Shown piece after piece: positions 1 through 8,030 of a stretch of 17,042 nt of DNA. Source of the stretch: JACNLC01 sp964607375 (GTDB lineage Bacteria; Fidelibacterota; Marinisomatia; SCGC-AAA003-L08; JACNLC01); contig CAZSJY010000039.1 in assembly GCA_964607375.1 (NCBI GenBank), positions 1-17,042 on the forward strand, written 5' to 3'. The notes under the pieces are model-generated. The model saw only the letters and a list, made by a program, of their open reading frames with translations, was not told the DNA's origin and searched no databases. The position numbers were made by a program, and so were the translations under genes. The stretch's first letter is position 1; each line of letters opens with the position of its first letter.

Positions 1-24
1 CCAAAAGCCTTTAGGAGCAATCAG

Positions 25-166
25 TAGAATCCTTTGATAAACAGTGTTTTTGGGTAAATCGTTGAAACGATTAGTAATTATGTCTCTTCGGTTAGACCAC
101 GATATCGTGGGTTTCTTGTATTTTCGGTTTGTTTTAACCACTTTAATAGTATCTCAAAGGATTCTA
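25..166. repeat. Palindromic intergenic element (possible MITE/REP-like remnant)
   Basis: This non-coding stretch downstream of coaE is unusually rich in perfect inverted repeats. TAGAATCCTTTGA at 25-37 is exactly complementary to TCAAAGGATTCTA at 154-166, so 13 bp arms bracket about 116 bases. Between them are AATCGTT/AACGATT (57-63 and 66-72, two-base loop) and a 14 bp perfect palindrome CCACGATATCGTGG (97-110). No convincing open frame runs through it on either strand. Nested hairpins inside matched outer arms suit a non-autonomous palindromic repeat or a folded RNA 3' end. Neither identity can be proved from one copy, and the element may extend left of the window. Confidence 0.5.
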
Positions 167-170
167 GTAG

Positions 171-785
171 TTAGTTTTTATTGGTTTGTTGTTGAGGAAA
201 AAGGTTAGAATAGAATTTTTCAAGTTCTATATACAATTTGTCAATAGTCCAATTATTTTCGATGATATTATCGACTGATTTGCGTTTATCTTCTTCGGAT
301 ATTTGAAGGTCCATTCTCTTTAATACTTGGCTTTGTGAAATACTTCTTCGATTACCTGCTCTTTTAATTCTGTGATTTTTATTAGCAGTTATTAATATTG
401 TTTTATCGAAAAGGTTTTGTAAATCTGCTTCAATTAATAAAGCTGCTTCTACTACGAACAATTTTATATTTTCTTTTTCCGCTTTTTTCATAGCTTCATC
501 AATTAATACAAATACTTCCGGCCACATAATCCCGTTGAGAATCTTTTGATCAATTTTACTGGAGAATGCTATTTCAGCAAGTGATTTGAAGTTTAACTTA
601 TGATTATCTCCAACCACAGCAGAACCAAACGCATTTATTATTTTATGTTGTAACGCAATCGAATGACGAAGATGGTTTTTGGACTCTTCATCAGCATTAA
701 ATATGATAGCACCTTTATTAGCAAAAAACTTGGTTGCAGTTGTTTTACCTGATCCAATTCCTCCTGTTATTCCGAGTTTAAACAT
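171..785 (-). CDS. coaE: Dephospho-CoA kinase (CoaE)
   Basis: A cytosolic enzyme that phosphorylates the 3'-hydroxyl of dephospho-CoA with ATP, the last step of coenzyme A synthesis. The 204 residues match the family's usual length of about 200. The Walker A P-loop GGIGSGKT is at residues 8-15. NADE at 30-33 sits where the family has its Asp-Ala-Asp substrate/metal motif, with the second Asp kept as D32. VVEAALLIEA (111-120) matches the hydrophobic strand and P-loop-facing segment, and R/Q-rich residues 139-161 form the lid. The usual LNxxxHP segment reads LNGIMWP (83-89), so the family's His is Trp here. The ATG at 785 has no clear Shine-Dalgarno sequence. It is the last gene of the leftward group, 200 bases after the deoxyribosyltransferase-like gene. 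Confidence 0.93.
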   Translation of the reverse strand: MFKLGITGGIGSGKTTATKFFANKGAIIFNADEESKNHLRHSIALQHKIINAFGSAVVGDNHKLNFKSLAEIAFSSKIDQKILNGIMWPEVFVLIDEAMKKAEKENIKLFVVEAALLIEADLQNLFDKTILITANKNHRIKRAGNRRSISQSQVLKRMDLQISEEDKRKSVDNIIENNWTIDKLYIELEKFYSNLFPQQQTNKN

Positions 786-985
786 TTTTTGGGTGTAACC
801 TATATTTCACTTATTGTAATCAACCCACATCTAGTGAATGGGGAAAGTAGTGTAACAACTAAATACTTACTCAGGAATCTATGCAGTGAGTAAATACGAA
901 ATAGAGATTTGCGATTTATCCTAAGTTTGTGCATATAGAAAGTTCTTTTGATTTTTCATGAATGAAGTTTGCATAATTTGAGTTA
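786..985. other. 200-base intergenic gap upstream of coaE
   Basis: No open frame of note was found on either strand. The only structure seen is TTACTCA (867-873) and TGAGTAA (887-893), a 7 bp inverted repeat with a 13-base loop and no following T tract, so it is a poor terminator. I found no match to the Bacteroidota promoter consensus for coaE. Confidence 0.4.
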
Positions 986-1540
986 TTATCTCAATTCTTT
1001 TCGCAGTAATCTCCAACGATCACTATCTATTTTTATATCACCTGAATGAATTTTTTTGATAACTTCCATTACTTCTTCGATTGAATCATAAATAAAATGA
1101 TGGGGAAACATTCCGAGTAACCAAAGTGGAGTTTTCTTTTTCCCGCCCTCCATACTGACAAACATTGGTTTTTTCATACGAACTGCAGTTACAATTTCTT
1201 CTGCACTTCCCCAGCTCGCAACATCCGGAAGTAAATGAGCAATAATAAAATCCGAACGGTCAACTAAATTTAAGTCGTAACTCCTTACAATTTTCATTCT
1301 ATCAGCAACATCAGAGAAGTTACCATTTTCCATATCTGAAAGCATTTGTTTACGAGCCTCTTCATCTTCTTCAACATCTTTCACAAATGGTTTTTTATAC
1401 GGATTGAACACCGTAATATTCAATTTTGTAAGTTCTGCTGTTACCTCCTCACGCCAATCTCGTCCATCCGAATATTGCATATGCCCAACCAAATAAGTTT
1501 TAGTAAATTCTAATACATTTTTATTGTCAGATATTTTCAC
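986..1540 (-). CDS. Nucleoside 2-deoxyribosyltransferase-like protein
   Basis: A 184-residue cytosolic protein with the layout of the nucleoside 2-deoxyribosyltransferase superfamily. A first strand, YLVGHMQYSDGRDWR (16-30), is followed by NPYKKPF (46-52), an Asp-bearing segment YDLNLVDRSDFIIAHL (88-103), and GSAEEIVTAVRMKKPMF (111-127). The last segment aligns with the family's G-T-x-x-E...A...G/KP signature, making E115 the likely nucleophile. Known members swap bases on deoxynucleosides, and related folds hydrolyse nucleotides. The substrate here is unknown. The N-terminal part reminds me of phage-encoded members. The start is GTG at 1540, chosen because AGGA lies about seven bases upstream and overlaps the adk stop codon, which gives tight operon coupling. 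It sits beside adk and cdd, consistent with a nucleotide role. Confidence 0.7.
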   Translation of the reverse strand: MKISDNKNVLEFTKTYLVGHMQYSDGRDWREEVTAELTKLNITVFNPYKKPFVKDVEEDEEARKQMLSDMENGNFSDVADRMKIVRSYDLNLVDRSDFIIAHLLPDVASWGSAEEIVTAVRMKKPMFVSMEGGKKKTPLWLLGMFPHHFIYDSIEEVMEVIKKIHSGDIKIDSDRWRLLRKELR

Positions 1541-1549
1541 AATATAATC

Positions 1550-2191
1550 CTAATTTAACACAGTAAAAATACTATTTTTGACTGCCTCAATAGTTCCCAA
1601 TCCACTAACTGTTTTTATCAAATTCTGTTTAGAGTAAAATTCAACAAGTGGTTTGGTTTGTTGGCTATAAATTTCTAATCGTTGAGAAATTGTTTCTGGT
1701 TTATCGTCATCTCGTTGATAAAGTTCACCGTTACATTGATTGCAAACTCCTTCCTTTTTGGGTGGGTCAAACATCAAATTGTACACAGTTCCACAACTTT
1801 TACAAGAACGACGAGAAGACAGTCGCTTTATAACTTCTTCATTTGCTACATTAATGACTAACACCACATCAAGATTTTCTTCCATTTCTGATAGAAGTTT
1901 ATCAAGACCTTCCGCTTGCGGAATTGTTCGTGGAAATCCATCAAGTATGTATCCATTATTGCAATCATCATCTTGTAGTCGCATTTTCATCATCCCAAGA
2001 ATTACAGTATCAGGAACGAGGTTACCTGCATTCATAAATTTTTGTGCTTCAAGACCTAATTGTGTATTTTCTCTAACATTCACGCGTAGCATATCACCGG
2101 TAGAAATTTGTGGTATCATGTATTTCTCAACTAGAAATTTAGCTTGAGTTCCTTTTCCAACCCCAGGAGGTCCAATTAAAATCAATTTCAT
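1550..2191 (-). CDS. adk: Adenylate kinase, zinc-binding LID type
   Basis: Catalyses ATP + AMP = 2 ADP in the cytosol. Visible motifs, numbered from the ATG at 2191, are the P-loop GPPGVGKGT (7-15), the AMP-binding STGDMLR (30-36), DGFPRT (84-89), and a long LID carrying C130-x2-C133 and C150-x2-C153, which is a structural zinc site. The length of 213 residues is normal for long-form Adk. A GTG at 2197 would add two residues, but the ATG is preferred: AGGA then sits nine bases away instead of three, and MKLILIGPPG matches the family N-terminus. It lies 81 bases downstream of cdd, and its stop codon overlaps the ribosome site of the following gene. Confidence 0.95.
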   Translation of the reverse strand: MKLILIGPPGVGKGTQAKFLVEKYMIPQISTGDMLRVNVRENTQLGLEAQKFMNAGNLVPDTVILGMMKMRLQDDDCNNGYILDGFPRTIPQAEGLDKLLSEMEENLDVVLVINVANEEVIKRLSSRRSCKSCGTVYNLMFDPPKKEGVCNQCNGELYQRDDDKPETISQRLEIYSQQTKPLVEFYSKQNLIKTVSGLGTIEAVKNSIFTVLN

Positions 2192-2272
2192 CTTCACATT
2201 TCCTTTCTAAATTTTGTAATAATAACTTAAGATAACTTTACAACATGGAGAACAGTTCTAATTCCATCAATA

Positions 2273-2641
2273 TTAAAAAGGGTCTGGAAGTAATTTATCT
2301 ATTGTGTTTATTTTAAAATCACTTTCAGAACTTCCAATATATAGTGGAATATTCCCGGCAAACTCGCTGATTATTTGCCTACAAGCACCACATGGCATTC
2401 CACCATCTTTTGTAACGATTGCCATCGCTGTAAATTTGGGATATCCTTGGGCAATTGCAGAAAATATTGCCACCCTCTCGGCACATAAAGTTGTTGGGTA
2501 AGCTTTCGATTCAATATTACATCCGTGTATAATTTCTCCATTTTCTGTTAGCAATGCAACCCCAACTGGATATTGACTATACGGAGAAACAGATTTCTTT
2601 TGTGCTTCTAAAGCTGATTTAATTAATTTTTCGGGTTTCAT
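2273..2641 (-). CDS. cdd: Cytidine deaminase, homotetrameric type
   Basis: Deaminates cytidine and deoxycytidine to uridine forms in pyrimidine salvage. Numbered from the ATG at 2641, the 122-residue protein carries the substrate-binding CNIES (41-45), the catalytic C53-A-E55 and PCGACRQ (83-89). Zinc ligands are therefore C53, C84 and C87, with E55 as the proton shuttle. Length and motifs fit the small tetrameric class. The open frame could begin at a TTG at 2653, but the ATG at 2641 overlaps the rhomboid stop as ATGA, with GGA about seven bases upstream. Such four-base overlaps usually mean translational coupling, so I use the ATG. Confidence 0.93.
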   Translation of the reverse strand: MKPEKLIKSALEAQKKSVSPYSQYPVGVALLTENGEIIHGCNIESKAYPTTLCAERVAIFSAIAQGYPKFTAMAIVTKDGGMPCGACRQIISEFAGNIPLYIGSSESDFKINTIDKLLPDPF

Positions 2642-3333
2642 CTTTTTATCCAATAAAATTTACCTTTGGAAATTACGAACATAAGTAGTCCTCCTGCAAC
2701 AAATCCCCCGATGTGGGAGAACCACGCTACACTTCCACCATCTGCATTGTATAAATTGCCAAATCCATTCATCACTTGTGTTGCAAACCAAAATCCTACT
2801 ACTACAACTGCTGGTAAAACTACCGGAAACACAAAAACCAGGGTATGGATTCTCGCTGAAGGATATTTTAGCATGTAACCCGCCATAATTCCGGAAATAG
2901 CTCCAGATGCTCCAATTATTGGAACTACAGAATCTGAAGAAATCCAGATTTGAGTAAGTGTAGCAATTATTCCGCAAAGTAAAAAATAGAGGATGAATTT
3001 TTTGTGTCCTAGAATACTTTCTACATTATCTGCAAAAATGTAGAGAAATACCATATTCCCGATTAGGTGCATAAAACCACCGTGAAGAAATAATGAAGTT
3101 ATTATCGTCAAATATGGAAGAAGCCAAGAAGAAAAACCCCATTCTCGGAGAGCTAAATTTCCATCACCAACAATATTATTTGGAATTGCACTATAATCAA
3201 TTAAAAAAGTGAAATATGATTCTTGGTTTAATAACAATTGGTATAAAAATATTAGAATGTTGATTCCCATAATTGTCCAAGTTACATATGGAACTAAAAT
3301 TCGTGGATTATCATCTTTATATGGAATAAACAT
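2638..3333 (-). CDS. Rhomboid family intramembrane serine protease
   Basis: A 231-residue polytopic inner-membrane protein of the rhomboid family, which cleaves transmembrane helices of its substrates. The signature is complete: HGGFMHLIGN (84-93) supplies the oxyanion His and Asn, GASG (141-144) supplies the nucleophile S143, and H207 in WFSHIGG is the general base. About six hydrophobic helices are visible, with a loop between the first two (about 37-70). Some bacterial rhomboids act in quality control or signalling; the substrate here is unknown. The ATG at 3333 has an AAAGAG-type site upstream. The gene overlaps cdd by four bases and follows the M23 peptidase gene after 82 bases. Confidence 0.9.
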   Translation of the reverse strand: MFIPYKDDNPRILVPYVTWTIMGINILIFLYQLLLNQESYFTFLIDYSAIPNNIVGDGNLALREWGFSSWLLPYLTIITSLFLHGGFMHLIGNMVFLYIFADNVESILGHKKFILYFLLCGIIATLTQIWISSDSVVPIIGASGAISGIMAGYMLKYPSARIHTLVFVFPVVLPAVVVVGFWFATQVMNGFGNLYNADGGSVAWFSHIGGFVAGGLLMFVISKGKFYWIKR

Positions 3334-3346
3334 ATAGCTCTTTCTT

Positions 3347-3395
3347 TATTTTCACTCCGAATTACACGAATTATCAATATCTTTTCGTGAAAATA
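3347..3395. other. Inverted repeat between M23 and rhomboid genes
   Basis: TATTTTCAC (3347-3355) and GTGAAAATA (3387-3395) are a perfect 9 bp inverted repeat with a 31-base spacer. There is no adjacent T run long enough for a strong intrinsic terminator. It could be an operator, a processing site or a weak hairpin between two genes of the leftward operon. Confidence 0.3.
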
Positions 3396-3415
3396 GCGAA
3401 ATTAGTGGTTTGTGA

Positions 3416-6142
3416 TTACTGTACAAAAAAGTCACCAGTGATTATAGTGGTATTGCCAACATTATCTTGTGCTTCAATAGTCAACTGATGAGTCCCTTTT
3501 GAAAGTTCTTCATCAAATTGATAATTTATCAGTTTACGATATGAAATATATTCGTGGATAATTTTTTGTCCGTCAATTTTTACTGTAACATTGTTCTCTC
3601 CATCAACTCCAGAAAATGAATCCCTTACAAATAACGATAGACTTGTCAAATCTTTGTAAGTCCCACCAACATCTGGGATTAAATCTATTAATTTAGGGGA
3701 GTTATCTTCTGCAATCAATGCGAATATTTCACCAGACAAGGCGGTTGTTGAATAAGAATTTCCAGACTTTTCTGTTACCATATAATGCCATTTGGATTTA
3801 CGAGTATCATAGTAAAATATCCCTGAATTTTCAAATTTGCTTATGCCCATATCAAGATTAAAAGTAATATCAATTTCATCCAAATAAGGAACTAAGTCAG
3901 GACCAATAAAATATGGACCTGCTACAATTTCTCCTTCGGGTAATTGAGGAGGAAATGCGTTATTTATCCAAACTAATGTTGTATCTTGAAATGTATCTCC
4001 ATCACCTGAAACTGATATTGTTTCTGAATCGAATGACAATTGAAAAGAGCGATTTGGAATAACTAATTGACTATGAATATTCGATTTTACTACAACATCC
4101 GGTTCACCTAAATAGCGAATTGAAAATTCAGTAAACTCAGAGAGTTCTTCAGGTGAAAACACTTGCGAAGAAAATACATTTTTATTACTTCGTTCTAAAG
4201 AGTATTTCTGTAAAGTTCTAAAATTACCTAACAATAAATCAGCGGTTCTGTTAGTGAATATTTCTTCGTAGAATTCTAAAATTATTCCGTGTGGATAATG
4301 TTTGATTTTTGGAGTAACTTCAGGATACAAAATTGTTTTAGAGTTCATTCCAAAATACTGTGGTTTACTCCGAAGCCCATTTGGAGCATCCCCCACAACT
4401 TCAATTACTTTAAACGGATGATTTGGGTTTTCAAAAGAAACTCCTCCATTATTTGTTGTTATTTTAGGATAAAGGGAATGATTATCGTCAAATAAAGTCA
4501 ATAAAGTGATGCTCGGTTTAATCGATTCATCTGAATTAGTTGTTACAGTGATTTGATTGTTAGCATTGTGGAATGATACCGTAATTTCAGGAATTGGAGC
4601 AACCTTCAAAACTCCGGTTATTGTAACAAGATTTTGTGCAAAATCCCACGCTTCTATTCTGTAGGAATGATATCCGTCAATCAACTTAGGTATTGGCTTT
4701 GAAGATTCATCAACAAACGACATTGGATTTTCATCAGATTGCAAGCGATAGTATTTGCCATTTCCTTCGCGAAATAGAGTGTAATCAAGGTGTTCGTAGA
4801 AAGAGTTGTTTTCCTCGAAATCATAAATACTAAATTGAGTTTTATAAATTAATTCATCGTCAATAAAAAGATTTATCCCATATAAACCAAAATTAAACGA
4901 ATGTTTGTTGATCCTATCGTTAATTTGAAGTGCTATACCAAACTGGCCTTGAATTGAGATTGTGTCAGGAACTTGGAAATTCCTTTCATTTATTTTTAGA
5001 ATTTCTAAAATTTTAGTTTTGGGAAATCCATTTATCAAAGATTGTTTTTCTGTAGGAATAATAGCTAACGATTTTGGAATTGGAAATTGAGAATCTGTAA
5101 CACCTAAATTAGTCAGGAAAGGATTTAATGGATGGTTGCTTTCATCACGAATTTCAAAATGCAAATGAGGCCCAGATAATCCTCCAGTATCTCCAGTATA
5201 TCCAATAAGTTCTCCTTTTTTAACAGGATACTCAAATGGGTCAAATGATTTATCAATGGTATATCTATTTTCAGAATTTTGAATGAATTTCGCAATTTGA
5301 TTGAATGAAGATTTAAAAGAACTTAGGTGTGCATATACCGCTATATTACCGTCATCGAGACGGATATAAAGAGCTTTCCCATAGCCCTTAGAACCTGTCC
5401 TCATTCGTTCAAGATAGCCATTTTCAATAGCATAAACTTCAAAACCAATTTTCCCAAATGTTCTTACATCCATACCTGAATGGAATCTTCTCTCGCGAAA
5501 TTCTCCAAAAACACCTGTAATATACTCCCCTGAATTACACGGCCAAACATAACTTTTGAAAAATACTGGTAAATCTCTAACTGTTTTATCTCTGTAAACT
5601 TCTTCGGTAGATACAGTCTGATTTTTTTGTGAATCCAATATTAGAATCTCTTCATCCAATTCCTGGATTCGCTTTTTATATCTACTTTCAATTTCTCGAT
5701 ACTGTTTATAGCCCTTTATAAATTGGTTCTTCAAGACTTTTGCTTGTTTGTAATGAAATTGTTTTTTAATTGTCTTTTCGGATACTTTAACCGTTTTATA
5801 TTCATAACGAATCTGAAACTTATCTGGTAATTCTAATGATATATTTACTAAATTGTTTCTACTACAAATTTGTTCAATCTCGATTTCATAACTTTGAAAT
5901 TTATTTGAATAAACAGTTTGTAATTGTACAGTTTTGTCCATTATCTCACTTGCAACAGCACTATAAAATTCTGCTTTTTCTATTTCATCATCAATGTTCA
6001 TGGCTACTTCTTCATAATTTAGAAGAGATTTTATTGAGGTTTTCATGCTTGAGGTGATATATTGATTGGAATACAATAACTGCAAAAATACTAATAATAC
6101 TGCTGATATCCACTTCAATAATTTATGTTTATGTTCCGACAT
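3416..6142 (-). CDS. Large exported M23 metallopeptidase with beta-rich C-terminal region
   Basis: A 908-residue envelope protein. Residues 8-25 form a hydrophobic signal anchor or signal peptide. A charged helical, coiled-coil-like region covers about 115-175. The M23 (LytM/lysostaphin-type) domain occupies about 205-342, with zinc ligands H221 and D225 (HSGMD), H328 in GPHLHFE, and catalytic-type His at 272 (YAHL) and 326. All active-site residues are kept, so it should be an active peptidoglycan endopeptidase rather than a degenerate EnvC/NlpD-like regulator. Residues from about 350 to the end look like several beta-sandwich modules, and the last (about 815-908) resembles an Ig-like fold. 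I do not recognise the exact family. The ATG at 6142 has only a weakly placed GGA. It heads the leftward gene group and is divergent from the gene at 6235. Confidence 0.85.
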   Translation of the reverse strand: MSEHKHKLLKWISAVLLVFLQLLYSNQYITSSMKTSIKSLLNYEEVAMNIDDEIEKAEFYSAVASEIMDKTVQLQTVYSNKFQSYEIEIEQICSRNNLVNISLELPDKFQIRYEYKTVKVSEKTIKKQFHYKQAKVLKNQFIKGYKQYREIESRYKKRIQELDEEILILDSQKNQTVSTEEVYRDKTVRDLPVFFKSYVWPCNSGEYITGVFGEFRERRFHSGMDVRTFGKIGFEVYAIENGYLERMRTGSKGYGKALYIRLDDGNIAVYAHLSSFKSSFNQIAKFIQNSENRYTIDKSFDPFEYPVKKGELIGYTGDTGGLSGPHLHFEIRDESNHPLNPFLTNLGVTDSQFPIPKSLAIIPTEKQSLINGFPKTKILEILKINERNFQVPDTISIQGQFGIALQINDRINKHSFNFGLYGINLFIDDELIYKTQFSIYDFEENNSFYEHLDYTLFREGNGKYYRLQSDENPMSFVDESSKPIPKLIDGYHSYRIEAWDFAQNLVTITGVLKVAPIPEITVSFHNANNQITVTTNSDESIKPSITLLTLFDDNHSLYPKITTNNGGVSFENPNHPFKVIEVVGDAPNGLRSKPQYFGMNSKTILYPEVTPKIKHYPHGIILEFYEEIFTNRTADLLLGNFRTLQKYSLERSNKNVFSSQVFSPEELSEFTEFSIRYLGEPDVVVKSNIHSQLVIPNRSFQLSFDSETISVSGDGDTFQDTTLVWINNAFPPQLPEGEIVAGPYFIGPDLVPYLDEIDITFNLDMGISKFENSGIFYYDTRKSKWHYMVTEKSGNSYSTTALSGEIFALIAEDNSPKLIDLIPDVGGTYKDLTSLSLFVRDSFSGVDGENNVTVKIDGQKIIHEYISYRKLINYQFDEELSKGTHQLTIEAQDNVGNTTIITGDFFVQ

Positions 6143-6234
6143 ACATCCAAGATTAACTTTTATGTGTTTATTTTAAATTTATTCAGATATTTAATATCAA
6201 ATGTGTAATCCATATTCGTAAATTATCCATATTT
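6143..6234. promoter_or_regulatory. Divergent intergenic region with GATATT/AATATC palindrome
   Basis: These 92 AT-rich bases separate two divergently read genes, so promoters for both directions should lie here. A perfect palindrome GATATT-T-AATATC (6186-6198) sits centrally and could be an operator. I see no exact Bacteroidota-type -7 element (TAnnTTTG) on either strand; TACACATTTG, on the strand of the M23 gene, is off by two bases of spacing. Confidence 0.35.
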
Positions 6235-6780
6235 ATGGAATTTAATCTACTTAAATTACGAGCAAAAATAAGGTATTTGACCATTCGTGGTAAAATTGGA
6301 AAGTTATCTTCTAGAATTGAATTACCTAATTTAAATTATCAGGTAAAATCCGTTTTAGTGTTTTTCCCTGTTGACGAAGCATCATTTAGGGTGGCATCTT
6401 ATTGCTTGAGAAAGTTTAGCGAATCATCATTATCACATTTAAATTTTATTTTTTTGGTTAAATCTGAGTTTAGAAATTTGATTCATTTCACTAGAGGGCA
6501 TGCAATATATTTAAAAATGGAAGACGGAAAAATGGATGATGATATTTATTCTCAAACAAAACAAATTCAAAAACGCATTCATTTTGATCTTATTATTGAC
6601 TTAAATCCGAAATTTCAGTTGGAAATATCAAAACTAATCAGCAATATTCCATCAGGGTATAAGGTTGGATTTAGGTCAAAACTAGCTGATAAATTTTACA
6701 ATATACAATTGGATGTTTCAAAATCAGGTTTTTTAGAAAGAGGATATCAACAAATTAACTTAATGTTGGCAGAATTATGA
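6235..6780 (+). CDS. Hypothetical protein, possibly GT9-like fold
   Basis: A 181-residue protein I cannot name with certainty. The N-terminal 30 residues are basic (LRAKIRYLTIRGKIGKLSSR), with no signal peptide. Two strand-like segments, SVLVFFP (about 39-45) and FDLIIDLNP (about 117-125), and a later GYKVGFRSK (about 141-149) resemble the N-terminal Rossmann half of GT9 (heptosyltransferase-type) proteins. The nucleotide-sugar-binding half is absent. Bacteroidota carry similar short proteins of unknown function (I believe the DUF6913 group). The start has no good Shine-Dalgarno sequence. The stop overlaps the next start as ATGA, so it is probably translated together with the GlmU-like enzyme, hinting at a shared role in envelope sugar metabolism. 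Confidence 0.6.
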   Translation: MEFNLLKLRAKIRYLTIRGKIGKLSSRIELPNLNYQVKSVLVFFPVDEASFRVASYCLRKFSESSLSHLNFIFLVKSEFRNLIHFTRGHAIYLKMEDGKMDDDIYSQTKQIQKRIHFDLIIDLNPKFQLEISKLISNIPSGYKVGFRSKLADKFYNIQLDVSKSGFLERGYQQINLMLAEL

Positions 6781-7958
6781 ATATAACAATTTTTGAAGAT
6801 AGTTATTTCCAAAAACTCTATCCGTTTACATTAACTCATGCAGTTTTTGAAATTCGGTGCGGTGCATTCACTAATCTCGAAAGAATAGAATCACTGATAT
6901 CTGATGATGATAAAATAACTCTTCTTGTCCGTCACGAATTAACAGACATAATCAAAGAACGATATCCAAAATATTCCGTAAATCCAAAAAACATTGAACG
7001 GGGAACTTGGGTAAATAGTGCAGTTTTGTGGACTAAAGATAAACTAACTGAAGTAACTGAAAATCACAGTTATAGCAAAAATAATCATATAGTTTCTTTT
7101 AGTACAGAAAATGATATTTCATCTAATGATGTTCCTGTTGTGCTAGAAAAGTCCAAACTCGTTTCTAGTCAGATTGATGTGATTCTATTTGAGTATTTAT
7201 GGGATGCAATTTTTCAAACTGGATCTCAAATTATGGAAGATGCAAACAATTCTACTCTAGGGAAACAAGGAATACCACATCCATCAGTTATTGTAGTAAA
7301 TGAAGAAGAAATTTTCCTCGGTGAGGGAAGTGGAATAGCTGGAGGTGTTATTCTAGATGCAACAGAAGGTCCGATTATAATAGATGAAAGTGCATTTATT
7401 GATATCGGTGCACTTATTAAAGGTCCTGTGTACATTGGCAAAAACTCGATCGTCAATCCTGGATGCAAATTGAAACGGAATGTAAGTATCGGTCCATATT
7501 GTAAAGTTGGTGGTGAAATCGAAGATACAATAATTCACGGATACAGTAATAAGCAACATGATGGTTTTTTAGGGCACAGTTATATCGGAGAGTGGGTCAA
7601 TTTGGGGGCTAATACAAATAATAGCGATCTAAAAAACAATTACAGTAATATCCGCTTTAATTTAAATGGAGAAAATATTGAAACGGGTCATCAGTTTTTA
7701 GGTGTTATGATTGGTGATTACACAAAAACCGGAATTTCTACTATGTTCAATACTGGGGCATATTGTGGTGTTGGTGCTAATATTTTTGGTTCTGGATTCC
7801 AATATAAGTCCATTGCATCGTTTTCCTGGGGTCGTGATGGACAAAAGATAGATTTAGAGAAATTTCTAAATACTTGTGAAACAGTAAAACTGCGCCGTAA
7901 TAGTGAGTTTTCTGAAGTAGAAAGAGATTTTCTATCAAAATTATACCATAAATTGTAA
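6777..7958 (+). CDS. GlmU-like bifunctional nucleotidyl/acetyltransferase, Bacteroidetes type
   Basis: A 393-residue cytosolic protein of the alternative GlmU family found in Bacteroidota, expected to help make UDP-N-acetylglucosamine for peptidoglycan and LPS. The N-terminus (about 1-150) opens with NITIFEDSYFQKLYPFTLTH, the family's version of the nucleotidyltransferase domain, and lacks the LxAGxGTRM motif of classical GlmU. From about 175 to 345 hexapeptide repeats form a left-handed beta-helix, including FIDIGALIKGPVYIGKNSIV (207-226). The acetyltransferase-like segment is SNKQHDGFLG (257-266) followed by GEWVNLGANTNNSDLKNNY (271-289), with H261 the likely catalytic His. The ATG lies inside the end of the preceding gene (ATGA overlap). 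A sugar-phosphate nucleotidyltransferase of another specificity cannot be excluded. Confidence 0.8.
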   Translation: MNITIFEDSYFQKLYPFTLTHAVFEIRCGAFTNLERIESLISDDDKITLLVRHELTDIIKERYPKYSVNPKNIERGTWVNSAVLWTKDKLTEVTENHSYSKNNHIVSFSTENDISSNDVPVVLEKSKLVSSQIDVILFEYLWDAIFQTGSQIMEDANNSTLGKQGIPHPSVIVVNEEEIFLGEGSGIAGGVILDATEGPIIIDESAFIDIGALIKGPVYIGKNSIVNPGCKLKRNVSIGPYCKVGGEIEDTIIHGYSNKQHDGFLGHSYIGEWVNLGANTNNSDLKNNYSNIRFNLNGENIETGHQFLGVMIGDYTKTGISTMFNTGAYCGVGANIFGSGFQYKSIASFSWGRDGQKIDLEKFLNTCETVKLRRNSEFSEVERDFLSKLYHKL

Positions 7959-8030
7959 AATTTCTCTAAAAATACTTGCTCACATTTTGTTACTCAAGTA
8001 TATTTCCTGCCCAATATTTCGGAGAAAAAT

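Noticed and set aside
867..893. TTACTCA/TGAGTAA inverted repeat as a terminator
   Set aside because: Only 7 bp with a 13-base loop and no T tract; such repeats are expected by chance in AT-rich spacers.
1740..2147. 135-codon plus-strand frame across adk
   Set aside because: It lies wholly antisense to a well-supported adk gene and has Ser-rich shadow composition with no recognisable domain.
2660..2977. 105-codon minus-strand frame within the rhomboid gene
   Set aside because: It overlaps the rhomboid active-site coding region in another frame and is rich in Cys, Trp and Ser as out-of-frame sequence often is.
7972..8001. ATACTTG/CAAGTAT inverted repeat as an operator upstream of the zinc-ribbon gene
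   Set aside because: A 7 bp match with a 16-base spacer and no promoter match nearby; a similar 11-base string near 15228-15238 looks coincidental.
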